Source of the DNA: Propionibacteriaceae bacterium
GTDB taxonomy: Bacteria; Actinomycetota; Actinomycetes; Propionibacteriales; Propionibacteriaceae
Direction: 5' to 3'
Assembly: GCA_020438595.1 (NCBI GenBank)
Contig: JAGQUI010000019.1
Coordinates: forward strand, 1-15,970
Length of the DNA stretch: 15,970 nucleotides
The stretch's first letter is position 1. Every line of letters starts with the position of its first letter. The position numbers and the translations under genes are program-made. This document shows positions 8,541 through 15,817 of this stretch, piece by piece. The notes beneath the pieces were generated by a model. It was given only the letters and a program-made list of their open reading frames with translations, searched no databases and was not told where the DNA came from.

Positions 8541-9358
8541 TTGATGGCTCCTGTGATTCCTTCGGCGAAGCTGCGCTGCAGGACCAGGAAGACCACCATC
8601 GCCGGCAGCGAGGCGATCAGCACCGCCAGCATCAGCACGCCGTAGTCGGTCACGTAGCCCGCCCGCAGGTTCGAGATCAGCATGGGCATGGTCTGGTAGG
8701 CGTTGTTGACCAGGATCACCTTCGGCCAAAGGAAGTTGTTCCAGGCGGCCATGAACGTGATCACGGCCGCGGCAGCCAGCGTCGAGCGCATCGTGGGCAG
8801 GTAGATCCGCCCGAAGATGCTCAACTCGCTCAGCCCGTCGATCCGGGCCGCCTCGATGATCTCGTGGGGGAACGACCGGGACGCCTGCCGGAACATCAGC
8901 ACCAGGAACGGCGTGGCGATCGCCGGCAGGATCACCGCGAAGGTCGAGTTCACCATCTTGAAGGTCGCGAACATCTGGAACAGCGGGATCATCGTCGCCG
9001 CGAACGGGATCATCATCGCCAGCAGCAGGACGGCCATCAGCCGGTCCTTGCCCCGGGAGTGGTAGACCTCGAACCCGTAGCCCGCGATCGAGCACACCAG
9101 CAGCGCCAACACCGTGGTCGCCACCGCGTAGAGCGTGGAGTACCACAATGCCGAGCCCAGGTTCTGGGAGGCGACCAGATTGGTGAAGTTGGCGATCAGG
9201 TTCCCTCCGGGCAAGAGCCGGGATCCCAGCACGTCCTGGCTGGTGTTCGTCGCCGACACCAGCATGAAGTACAACGGGAACACCGAGGCCACCGCGGCCA
9301 AGGAGAGGAAGACGTAGCCGGGAACCCGGCGGAGCTTGCGATTAGTCACGCTTGTCAC
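8537..9358 (-). CDS. CUT1 sugar ABC transporter permease, MalG-like
   Basis: A roughly 273-residue inner-membrane permease of the binding-protein-dependent family with about six TM segments; the first is GYVFLSLAAVASVFPLYFML. The cytoplasmic EAA loop that docks the ATPase is clear: IEAARIDGLSELSIFGRIYL (about 168-187). The C-terminal RSFAEGITGAIK is typical of MalG-type subunits. The start is uncertain: a TTG (9361), this GTG (9358) and another GTG (9349) are in frame. All overlap the end of the upstream permease, and GAAGG upstream serves none ideally. It pairs with the MalF-like permease and its stop overlaps lacZ. Confidence 0.93.
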   Translation of the reverse strand: MTSVTNRKLRRVPGYVFLSLAAVASVFPLYFMLVSATNTSQDVLGSRLLPGGNLIANFTNLVASQNLGSALWYSTLYAVATTVLALLVCSIAGYGFEVYHSRGKDRLMAVLLLAMMIPFAATMIPLFQMFATFKMVNSTFAVILPAIATPFLVLMFRQASRSFPHEIIEAARIDGLSELSIFGRIYLPTMRSTLAAAAVITFMAAWNNFLWPKVILVNNAYQTMPMLISNLRAGYVTDYGVLMLAVLIASLPAMVVFLVLQRSFAEGITGAIK

Positions 9359-10307
9359 CAACCTTCATCTGGATCCATGCCAGCACGGCGACCATGATCA
9401 GGATCGCGTAGGACAGCGCCGCCCCGTACCCGAAGTTGGGGTTCTTCTGGAAGGACAGCTCGAACAGGTAGTGCGACATCGACATCGTCGTGTACGACGG
9501 TCCGCCCTGGGTGAGGTTCCAGGACTCGTCGAACAGCTGGATGGTGCCGTTGGTGGACATGATCGCGGTCAGCAGGATCATCGGCCGCAACTGCGGGACG
9601 GTCACGTACCAGAAGGTCTGGAAGGCACCTGCGCCGTCGATCTTCGCCGCCTCGAAGGTGGAGCGGTCGAGGTTCTGCAGCGCTGCCAGATAGAACACCA
9701 TGTTGTAGCCGGTCCAGCGCCATAGCAGGCCGAGGATGATCACGAAGCGGGCGGTGCCGGTCTGGCCGAGCCAGTTGATCGGCGAGTCGATGAAGTGCAT
9801 ACCCATCAACGCGTCGTTGACGATGCCGTCGTTGGCGAACATGGTACGAAACACCAGCGAGTACGACACCAGGCCGACCGCGCAGGGCAGGAAGATGGCG
9901 GTGCGCCACAGGCCCTTGAACCGCAGGTTCGGGTCGTTGAGCAGGTTGGCCAGGACCATCGCGACCACCAGCATGATCGGCACCTGGATGATCAGGTAGA
10001 TGAACGTGTTCTGGACGGTCAGTCCGAAGATCTCGTCGGAGAACAGGCGCTGGTAGTTGTACCAGAGCGGGTCGGCCCAGTTCATCCTGGTGCCACGGCC
10101 GGTCTGCAGGGACAGCAGGAACGCCTGGATCATCGGCCAGAAGTTCATCACCAGGATCAGCAGGGCGGCGGGCAGCAGGAACACCCAGCCAGTGAGGCTG
10201 CGCCGACTCTCGATACCGAGTCGGCCGCGATTGTGGGGAGAGCGGGCAGGAGTCGCGTCCGGTGGCCGGGTTTCGGCATACCGCGACGTCGGGGTACTTG
10301 CAGACAC
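9342..10307 (-). CDS. CUT1 sugar ABC transporter permease, MalF-like
   Basis: This 321-residue membrane protein has an N-terminal cytoplasmic tail of about 38 residues. TM1 is WVFLLPAALLILVMNFWPMI, and the EAA loop is at about 219-238 (EAAKIDGAGAFQTFWYVTVP). It forms the heterodimeric channel with the next gene. The start is GTG at 10307, preceded at 7 nt by a strong AGGTGG ribosome site, the best in the operon. That fits the need to restart translation after the stem-loop that separates it from the binding-protein gene. No ABC ATPase gene accompanies it. In actinobacteria one shared ATPase (MsiK) usually serves several CUT1 importers. Confidence 0.94.
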   Translation of the reverse strand: MSASTPTSRYAETRPPDATPARSPHNRGRLGIESRRSLTGWVFLLPAALLILVMNFWPMIQAFLLSLQTGRGTRMNWADPLWYNYQRLFSDEIFGLTVQNTFIYLIIQVPIMLVVAMVLANLLNDPNLRFKGLWRTAIFLPCAVGLVSYSLVFRTMFANDGIVNDALMGMHFIDSPINWLGQTGTARFVIILGLLWRWTGYNMVFYLAALQNLDRSTFEAAKIDGAGAFQTFWYVTVPQLRPMILLTAIMSTNGTIQLFDESWNLTQGGPSYTTMSMSHYLFELSFQKNPNFGYGAALSYAILIMVAVLAWIQMKVGDKRD

Positions 10308-10326
10308 GGTTTTTCCACCTCTCGGC

Positions 10327-10359
10327 CGGGTGGGGGCCGCTCACTGCGGCCCCCACCCG
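10327..10359 (-). promoter_or_regulatory. GC-rich stem-loop between binding-protein and permease genes
   Basis: A perfect 14-bp stem (CGGGTGGGGGCCGC with its complement) and a 5-nt loop lie between the stop of the binding-protein gene and the ribosome site of the permease gene. No U-tract follows on the minus strand. It is better explained as an mRNA-stabilising or processing hairpin, or a leaky terminator, than as a full terminator. Comparable elements between malE and malF in enterobacteria keep binding-protein mRNA more abundant than permease mRNA. Confidence 0.75.
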
Positions 10360-10376
10360 TGGTCAGGATCGGACAA

Positions 10377-11693
10377 TCACTTCATGGCGAACTCGACGGT
10401 CTTCTGGGCCTCGTCGAGTGCGGTGTTCGGATCGGTGCCGTTCAGGATCTTGGTGACCGCGGCGCTCATCGCGTCCCGACCCTCGTAGTAGTAGACGCCG
10501 GTGTTGTTCTTGGGCACCTGCTTGGAGAACTCGATCACCTTCTGGAACACCGGTTGCCCGCCGAAGAACTCCTGCGGCTCGGCGTACACGCTGCTCTCGG
10601 CCATCGGCAGCCAGTTCGCGACCGCGCCCGAGGACGGCAGGATCGTCTCGTACAGTTCCTTGGAGCCGGCGAAGGTCTTGCTCAGGAAGTCGGCGGCCAG
10701 TTCCTGGTTGGCGTTCGAGCTGATCGCCCAGGACGAGCCGCCGTTGGCGGAGTAGTTGGTCGCGCCCGGCACGCCGTCCAGCTTGGGCAGGTTGGTGATC
10801 GCCCACTTGCCGGACTGGTCGGTGGCCTTCTGCAGCGAGCCCATGATCCACACGCCGTTGATCGTGCCGGCCACGTTCGAGTTCACGAACGAACCGATGT
10901 ACTCGTCCCAGGAGTTCACCTCGACGAGAATGCCGGACTTCACCATCTCGTTGTAGACGTCGATCGCCTTCAGCAAGGCCTGGTTGCCGCTGATGGTCGG
11001 GTTGCCCGCCTCGTCGAACAGGCTCGCCCCGGCGCTCTGCAGCATCATCATGATCATGTCGCCGGAACCCGCGGTGCCCGACAACAGCGGCTTCTTGGTC
11101 TTGGCCAGTACCTGCTTGCCCTTGGCGATGAAGTCGCTCCAGGTGATGTCGGTGAAGTCGTCGATCGTCATGCCCGCTTCCTTCAGCACGTCGGTGCGCA
11201 GAGCGGTGATGGCGGTGCCGTTGTCGAACGGCAGGCCGTAGTTCACGCCGTCGACGGTGGAGTAGGCGGTGACGCCGGCGGGGAACTGGCTGAAGTCGAC
11301 GCCGGACTTGGCGTAGTCACTGAACAGGTCGGGGTAGTTGATCACGTTCTTCTGGAACGCGTTGTTCTGCATCAGGAAGATGTCGGGGAGCTGGTCAGTG
11401 GAATTGGACTGGGCCAGCGTGGTCAGCTTGGTCTGCACGTCGTCCCACGGCGTCTCGACGACGTTGACCTTCACGTCCGGGTTGTCCTTGGCGTAGATCT
11501 TCGCGGCCTCGTTCATCGCGTAGATGTTGAAGGCCGGGTCCCAGCACCACACCGTCAGCGTGCCGGACTTGCCCCCGCCGGACGCGGGGGCGCCGGTCGC
11601 GCTCGGGGTCGTAGGCCCACCGCCACAGGCGGCCAGGGCGAAGGCCAGCGGCGCAACCAGCGTCAGCGAGGCGAACTTCCTTAGCTTGTTCAT
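10377..11693 (-). CDS. Sugar-binding lipoprotein of a CUT1 ABC importer
   Basis: This 438-residue extracellular solute-binding protein (SBP_bac_1 type) starts with KLRK, then a hydrophobic stretch and the lipobox LAAC, with Cys23 as the lipidation site. A Gly/Ser/Thr/Pro linker follows, and the mature fold starts at TLTVWCWDPAFNIYAMNEAA. It captures the sugar outside the membrane and delivers it to the two permeases. I chose the ATG at 11693, not the upstream in-frame start at 11804, because the signal peptide begins here and GAGAG lies about 10 nt before it. The upstream extension covers the promoter. It is the first gene of the operon, divergent from the LacI regulator. The ligand cannot be read from sequence, but the linked hydrolases suggest a galactose- and N-acetylhexosamine-containing oligosaccharide. 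Confidence 0.94.
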   Translation of the reverse strand: MNKLRKFASLTLVAPLAFALAACGGGPTTPSATGAPASGGGKSGTLTVWCWDPAFNIYAMNEAAKIYAKDNPDVKVNVVETPWDDVQTKLTTLAQSNSTDQLPDIFLMQNNAFQKNVINYPDLFSDYAKSGVDFSQFPAGVTAYSTVDGVNYGLPFDNGTAITALRTDVLKEAGMTIDDFTDITWSDFIAKGKQVLAKTKKPLLSGTAGSGDMIMMMLQSAGASLFDEAGNPTISGNQALLKAIDVYNEMVKSGILVEVNSWDEYIGSFVNSNVAGTINGVWIMGSLQKATDQSGKWAITNLPKLDGVPGATNYSANGGSSWAISSNANQELAADFLSKTFAGSKELYETILPSSGAVANWLPMAESSVYAEPQEFFGGQPVFQKVIEFSKQVPKNNTGVYYYEGRDAMSAAVTKILNGTDPNTALDEAQKTVEFAMK

Positions 11694-11788
11694 CGAGTGA
11701 CTCTCTCGTGTTGATCGCACCGAGGCGCGGGCCAGTGCCGTCCCGGAGGGCATCCTTACCCTCGCCGACATCGGGGCAGCTAGCCACG

Positions 11789-11804
11789 ATGGCAACGTAA
11801 ACAT
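11789..11804. promoter_or_regulatory. Candidate LacI-family operator
   Basis: An imperfect 16-bp palindrome of the form ATGNNNACGTNNNCAT with a central CG step, as in most LacI-family operators, overlaps the -10 and start-site region of the proposed operon promoter. Repressor binding there would block transcription of the sugar operon. A second, odd-centred inverted repeat, TCCTC-GAA-GAGGA (11809-11821), lies in the promoter spacer. Confidence 0.5.
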
Positions 11805-11829
11805 AACATCCTCGAAGAGGAGCTGTCAC
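11800..11829 (-). promoter_or_regulatory. Putative promoter of the sugar operon
   Basis: The minus strand has GTGACA (11824-11829) as -35 and TATGTT (11800-11805) as -10, with an 18-bp spacer. Transcription would start near 11793, giving a leader of about 100 nt before the binding-protein gene. The -10 overlaps the candidate LacI operator. Confidence 0.5.
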
Positions 11830-11912
11830 CACTCTGGACGGTCACAATCTGATAACGGTGCCCTTCTGTGGCGAGCCGATGGTGACGTCCCCAGAGGTTG
11901 GGCACAGGGCGC

Positions 11913-11918
11913 TACGAT
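11913..11918 (+). promoter_or_regulatory. Putative -10 of lacI-type gene, leaderless transcript
   Basis: TACGAT ends 6 nt before the ATG at 11925, so the predicted transcription start falls at the A of the start codon. No Shine-Dalgarno sequence precedes this ATG and no good -35 is visible. Leaderless mRNAs are common in actinobacteria. Confidence 0.45.
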
Positions 11919-11924
11919 CGGCTC

Positions 11925-12959
11925 ATGCCCACTGCTGCTCGTCGTGGCCGCAAGAAGACCGGCCCCTCGATCGAGGACGTCGCCCGCCTGGCTGGGGTCT
12001 CCGCCCAGACGGTGTCGCGGGTGTCGACCGGCGCGAACCCCGTCCGCGAGTCGACCAGAGCGCGAGTTCTGGCGGCGATGGATCAACTCGGCTATTCGCC
12101 CAACCGGGCAGCGCGGGCGCTGCGGAACGGCACATTCGGCACGATCGGGCTGGTTGCCCACCGCTTCGAGCGCACCGGCGAGGCGCTGATCACCGCCGCC
12201 GTCGCGGAGGCGGCTCAGGCCGCTGGCTACGCGATCACCCTGCTGGGCGTCCGCGGCCCCGAAGCCACCGACTGGGAGCACTCGGCGCAGCGGTTGACCC
12301 ATCAGGGCGTGGACGGACTGATCATCATTCGCGCCGAGCAGACGGCCCCTGAAAGCCTTGCCCTTCCGGCCGGCCTGCCGGTGGTTGCTTCCGACTCCCG
12401 TTTCGTGGGCTACTACCCGACCGTTGCGGCCGATCAGACCCAGGGCACCCAGGATGCCGTCAGTCACCTGCTGGAGCTGGGCCATCGGACGATCCATCAC
12501 ATCGCCGGGCCGGCGGACGCGATGGCGTCCCAGGTGCGCACCGGGACCTGGCGACGTCGCCTCGAGGAGGCAGGCGTCCGCCCGCCGGACCTGTGGCGAG
12601 GAGACTGGACGGGTGGCTCGGGCTACCGTGCGGGTCTCCAGATTGCCGCGGACCCGTCGATCACCGCGGTCTTCTGCGCCAACGACGAGATGGCGTTCGG
12701 CCTGATGCGAGCACTGTACGAGGCCGGACGGCGGGTACCCGAGGACGTCTCTGTGGTGGGCTTCGACGGGATCGCGCTGAGCGAGTTCTCCGCACCGGCG
12801 CTGACCACGGTGCGGCAGGACTTCGGCACCATCGGCCGCGAACTCGTCCGGCTCGTGATCGAACAGATCCGGTCCGCGGGCGTCCCGCCCCAGGTCCGCC
12901 TGCTCGTGCCTACCGAGCTGATCGTCCGAAGCACCACCGCTCCGCCGCCGGTGCGGTGA
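11925..12959 (+). CDS. LacI-family transcriptional regulator
   Basis: This 344-residue protein has an N-terminal LacI helix-turn-helix at about residues 14-60 (SIEDVARLAGVSAQTVSRV, then the hinge-side YSPNRAARAL). A periplasmic-binding-protein-like effector domain follows (LVAHRFERTGEAL, GVDGLIII, VFCANDEMAFGLMRAL, VSVVGFDGIALSEF). It is divergent from the sugar operon, so it is the probable local repressor, released by a sugar ligand. The ATG at 11925 puts the HTH at the usual distance from the N-terminus; a TTG at 11898 would add nine residues. The transcript may be leaderless. It converges with the DUF4862 gene. The gap 12960-13058 holds only weak inverted repeats and no clear terminator. 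Confidence 0.94.
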   Translation: MPTAARRGRKKTGPSIEDVARLAGVSAQTVSRVSTGANPVRESTRARVLAAMDQLGYSPNRAARALRNGTFGTIGLVAHRFERTGEALITAAVAEAAQAAGYAITLLGVRGPEATDWEHSAQRLTHQGVDGLIIIRAEQTAPESLALPAGLPVVASDSRFVGYYPTVAADQTQGTQDAVSHLLELGHRTIHHIAGPADAMASQVRTGTWRRRLEEAGVRPPDLWRGDWTGGSGYRAGLQIAADPSITAVFCANDEMAFGLMRALYEAGRRVPEDVSVVGFDGIALSEFSAPALTTVRQDFGTIGRELVRLVIEQIRSAGVPPQVRLLVPTELIVRSTTAPPPVR

Positions 12960-13058
12960 TCAGCTCGGCTCATCGGGTGGTTCGTTTCCTCCGAGCTCGA
13001 CCCCGACGGCGGCTCCATGACCCGAGGAGCAGCCCCGGTGCCATCGGCCGCAGCGAGG

Positions 13059-14006
13059 TCAAGCGGAGCTGCGCAGCGGAGACACTGTGACGTCGTGGAT
13101 GGTTCGGATCATCACCACCCGTTCGTTGAGTGTGGATTCTGGCGGGACGCAGATCTTGGCCCCGAGGTAGGCGGCGGGCTTCCCGTGGACTGCGGGCTCC
13201 ATCGCGATCCTCGAGCACTCGGCGATCCGGCGGATTCCCAGGAGTGAGGACGGCTCGTCGGGTGTGGCCGGCAGGTGAGCGTCCGCCCACGCCGGACCGT
13301 AGGCGGATCGCGATGGCGAGGCCCCCGAGAAGACCACACCACTGAGCCGGCCGCGTGCCCGGGTTGCTGCGATGGCTCTCGCCGGCGCGGCCGGGTCTCG
13401 GGTCTCGATGCAGCTGCGGCCCCAGTTGAGGTGGATACCGATCCCCGCCTGGCGGGCCACCTCGATCTCATCCTCCAGGGGAAGGAAGCCCTTCTCCGGG
13501 ACCTGGCCGGGGAAGTAGCGGTCGCAGTGCTCGATGACCACCTCGGCGCCGGCCCAGTCCCATTCCAGGAGCTGGCCAAGGCTGGCCAGAAGGCGGTCGG
13601 GTTGGTCGATCCGGGTGGGAGCCGAGTGCAGTTGCACATACTTGATGGCGTTGCGGCCGAGCGCGTCGGCGAGCCGGAGCATGCCGTGACGAATCTCCTG
13701 CGCATACGCCAGGGCCTCTGCCCGTCCGGCCGGGTCGGGTGAGGCCAGACCGAAGACCGGGTTCCGTCGAAGCCGTTCCATCGTCCCGGGGATCGCGGTG
13801 ATCGTGTTCGTCTGCCAGGTTGGCGCGAGCCTGCCAGCCAGCCAGCCGGGACGGGACTGGATGTCTCCGGGAAAGGGAAGCTCAAGGCCGTCTATCCAGA
13901 GTTGCTCACTGAGTGAACGGTAGAACGCGTCCTGCTCGACCGGGTCAGCCGGCATCGCCGCGTAGGCGCCGACGACGAAGGCGGGGTCTGGGAGTGGGCC
14001 GCTCAT
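13059..14006 (-). CDS. DUF4862 family protein
   Basis: A 315-residue protein that I recognise as a member of the uncharacterised DUF4862 family. Conserved stretches are VVGAYAAMPADP, GLELPF, TITAIPGTMERL, VFGLASPDPAGRAEALA, VQLHSAP, EVVIEHCD, GQVPEKGFLPLEDE, HLNWGRS and YGPAWADAHLP. The acidic, His- and Asn-containing strand ends (IEHCD, HLNWGRS) resemble a xylose-isomerase-like TIM barrel with a metal site. That is inference; no reaction is established to my knowledge. The ATG at 14006 overlaps the stop of the preceding chimeric ORF (ATGA), so it was the downstream partner of an alpha/beta hydrolase gene. That upstream gene is now truncated, so the original promoter is probably gone and expression is doubtful. 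The frame itself is intact. Confidence 0.85.
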   Translation of the reverse strand: MSGPLPDPAFVVGAYAAMPADPVEQDAFYRSLSEQLWIDGLELPFPGDIQSRPGWLAGRLAPTWQTNTITAIPGTMERLRRNPVFGLASPDPAGRAEALAYAQEIRHGMLRLADALGRNAIKYVQLHSAPTRIDQPDRLLASLGQLLEWDWAGAEVVIEHCDRYFPGQVPEKGFLPLEDEIEVARQAGIGIHLNWGRSCIETRDPAAPARAIAATRARGRLSGVVFSGASPSRSAYGPAWADAHLPATPDEPSSLLGIRRIAECSRIAMEPAVHGKPAAYLGAKICVPPESTLNERVVMIRTIHDVTVSPLRSSA

Positions 14007-14713
14007 CCGTCCACGCCCCCGGGACCACGGGTGATTGCTGTGGCGATCCTTTCCCAGAAGGCAGCCATGGTTGCTGGTTGGGGCTCGAGGGCGGTATCGG
14101 CACCGTGGTACATCCCGGGCACCACGTCGAGCTCGCACGGCACCCCGGCGGCCCGGAGCCGCTCGGCGTCGTCGCGGTCTTCTGCGAGGAACAGGTCGAG
14201 GTTTCCGACCCCGATCCACGCCGGGGGAAGACCGGTGAGGTCCGCGCGTCGGGACGCGACGGCGTACCGGGGAGGGTTCTGTACCGACACGTCGGCGAGG
14301 TAGCTCCGCCAGGCGTACCGGTTCTGGGCGCCGTCGGCGATCTGCTCGGCAGCGATCGTGTCGCCGGCCGCCAACGCCTGCTCCACCTCGGCGCGGCTGA
14401 GCGCGTCGGTGAGGTGGATCGCGCCGGAGGACTGCCGGACCTTGAACCGGCTGATCTCCGCGGGCAGGTCAGGGAAGTCGACCGCCACCCCCAGGTCGTA
14501 GATGCGCACGGTCACGTCGTTGGCAGCCGCGAGCGCCGACACCCCGGCGTGACCGCCGGCGATCCCGTACACCATCGCCGGCGTGATCGCCGCCGGGTAC
14601 GCCGACACCCCGTCCGCAGACACCCCGTGGTCCCCGGCGAACACCACGACCCGGACGTCGTCGAGCTGGCGGGGCGGGCAGGTGCCCTGGCAGGACGCCA
14701 CCCAGGCCGCCAA
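14003..14713 (-). pseudogene. Chimeric ORF: CobT N-part fused to alpha/beta-hydrolase C-part
   Basis: Residues 1 to about 129 of this 236-residue ORF are CobT: FAGDHGVSADGVSAYP, AGVSALAAANDVTV and SSGAIHLTDALSRAE. From about residue 130 it is the C-terminal part of an HSL-type (fold-3) esterase/lipase: NRYAWRSYL, GLPPAWIGVGNLDLFLAED with the catalytic Asp at about 173, and VVPGMYHGAD with the catalytic His at about 203. The esterase nucleophile region (GDSAGG type) is missing, as is the C-terminal two thirds of CobT, so neither enzyme can work. The frame stays open across the joint near 14326, so automated annotation may give one misleading name. The ORF's first possible start is a TTG at 14713, but CobT similarity runs back to about 14730. 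Confidence 0.8.
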
Positions 14714-14730
14714 CGTATCCAGCTCGCCCG
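14327..14730 (-). pseudogene. cobT: cobT fragment (nicotinate-nucleotide:DMB phosphoribosyltransferase)
   Basis: This is the CobT part of the chimera. Translation starting upstream of the TTG reads PGELDTLAAWVASCQG, corresponding to the family's PPGSLGRLDTLAAWVA region near the N-terminus. CobT makes alpha-ribazole phosphate for the lower ligand of cobalamin. The residues before PGEL are cut off where the oppositely oriented IS110 fragment begins, and the C-terminus is replaced by esterase sequence. No other cobalamin gene is in the window. Confidence 0.8.
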
Positions 14731-14733
14731 GGC

Positions 14734-15369
14734 ATGGCCAAGGCCGGGAAGGCCAGGCTGCTGCGCACCGCGTCCAAGGCGAACCCTCGACGGGCTGCCG
14801 AACTGGTCGACCAGATCCTGGCCGCGCTCAGCCAGCAAACCGTGGCTGTGCCCGGTACCGCCGCAGCTGAGACCGTCCTGCCCAAACTCGCCACCACTCT
14901 TGCCACCGTGCTGGACCAGCGCGCCGAGATCGCCGCGCAAGTCGAACAGGTCCTCGATGCCCACCCTCTTGCCGAGGTCCTGACCTCCATGCCCGGCGTC
15001 GGGGTCAGGACCGCAGCCCGCATCCTGCTCGACGTCGGTGACGGCAGTTCGTTCCCCACCGCCGGCCACCTCGCCGCCTACGCCGGTCTCGCCCCGGTCA
15101 CCCGCCGCTCCGGCACCTCGATCCGCGGCGAGTTCCCCGCCCGCGGCGGCAACAAACATCTCAAACGAGCCCTGTTCCTGTCCGCATTCGCCGCCCTCCG
15201 CGCCGACCCGACCAGCCGGGCCTACTACGACCGCAAACGGGCCCAGGGCAAGAAGCACAACGCCGCGCTCATCTGCTTGGCCCGCCGCCGCTGCGACGTC
15301 CTCCACGCCATGCTCCGAACCGGCAGCCACTACCAGCCACCAGCCGTCGAAACAGTCCCCGCCGCTTGA
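14734..15369 (+). pseudogene. IS110-family transposase, C-terminal half
   Basis: This 211-residue ORF matches the C-terminal half of an IS110 transposase: the coiled-coil region (QRAEIAAQVEQVLDAHPLAE), the Transposase_20 helix-hairpin motif (LTSMPGVGVRTAARILLDVG), then LAAYAGLAPVTRRSGTSIRG, the catalytic-serine-region GGNKHLKRALFLSAFAAL and RRRCDVLHAMLR. Full proteins have about 400 residues. The N-terminal RuvC-like DEDD domain is missing, so it is inactive. The 5' cut coincides with the start of the cobT fragment. After the stop, GACACGAAACATAGGGACAC resembles the usual 3' end of such elements, so the right IS end is near 15390. Confidence 0.88.
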
Positions 15370-15395
15370 CACGAAACATAGGGACACCCCCCCCG

Positions 15396-15817
15396 AAGCG
15401 TCACGTTAGGGTCCGAACCTCAACTTCTGTCACACCTGCTCCGCAGGCTCTAGAACTCATCGGACACCTGTGCCCGGCCGTGGGGCAGACGTGGGCCAGC
15501 GAACTTGCCCGCAATGAGCGTCGCGGCGTGTATGTCCTTGTGGGGCGACGATACCTGACCTTGCCCGCGGGGACGAACGAGGGGCAGGTGGCCAGCGTCG
15601 AACGGCGTGGCTACCCGGCGCATCAAGCAAAGCAGCTTGTCAAAGCAAGTTCGGTGGAGTCCAGGTCTGAACGAGAGAGGCGCCAGATCCTGAGAGCAAC
15701 AATGGACAACTGTACGTTTGCCCTTGTCAGAGCCATTCGCCCTCTTCAGCTTCGACGTTGATAGGTGCGATACCTCTATGCGAAAGAATGCATCTGGCCT
15801 AGTCAGAGGCACCTTAC
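15396..15817. other. Gap without recognisable gene, AT-richer toward its end
   Basis: No known protein or RNA is recognisable here. Open frames on both strands (ending 15761 on plus; 15450-15950 on minus) show no family features, and the minus one runs through the att-like repeat. The stretch contains a variant of the paired GTGGGGCAG motif (15480-15499), and base composition falls in GC from about 15640, as often seen at the ends of integrated elements. Confidence 0.5.
15480..15499. repeat. Variant paired GTGGGGCAG repeat
   Basis: GTGGGGCAG (15480-15488) and GTGGGCCAG (15491-15499) have the same 11-bp period as the pairs beside the left and right cores. It may be the arm site of the element's other end, or a relic of a further element. 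Confidence 0.35.

Noticed and set aside
6780..8645. 621-residue plus-strand ORF
   Set aside because: Antisense shadow of lacZ, whose catalytic motifs on the minus strand are unambiguous.
8541..9146. Upstream extension of lacZ to 1206 residues
   Set aside because: The extension is the MalG-like permease read in another frame; the GTG at 8540 with AGGAG and the 4-nt overlap is the real start.
9795..11684. 629-residue plus-strand ORF
   Set aside because: Antisense shadow of the permease and binding-protein genes.
12962..12997. AGCTCGG/CCGAGCT inverted repeat between lacI and DUF4862 as a bidirectional terminator
   Set aside because: A seven-base-pair stem with a 22-nt loop and no U-tract is too weak to claim.
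15366..15761. 131-residue plus-strand ORF as a gene
   Set aside because: It begins at the IS110 stop region, has no recognisable domain or ribosome site, and overlaps the repeat-rich element end.
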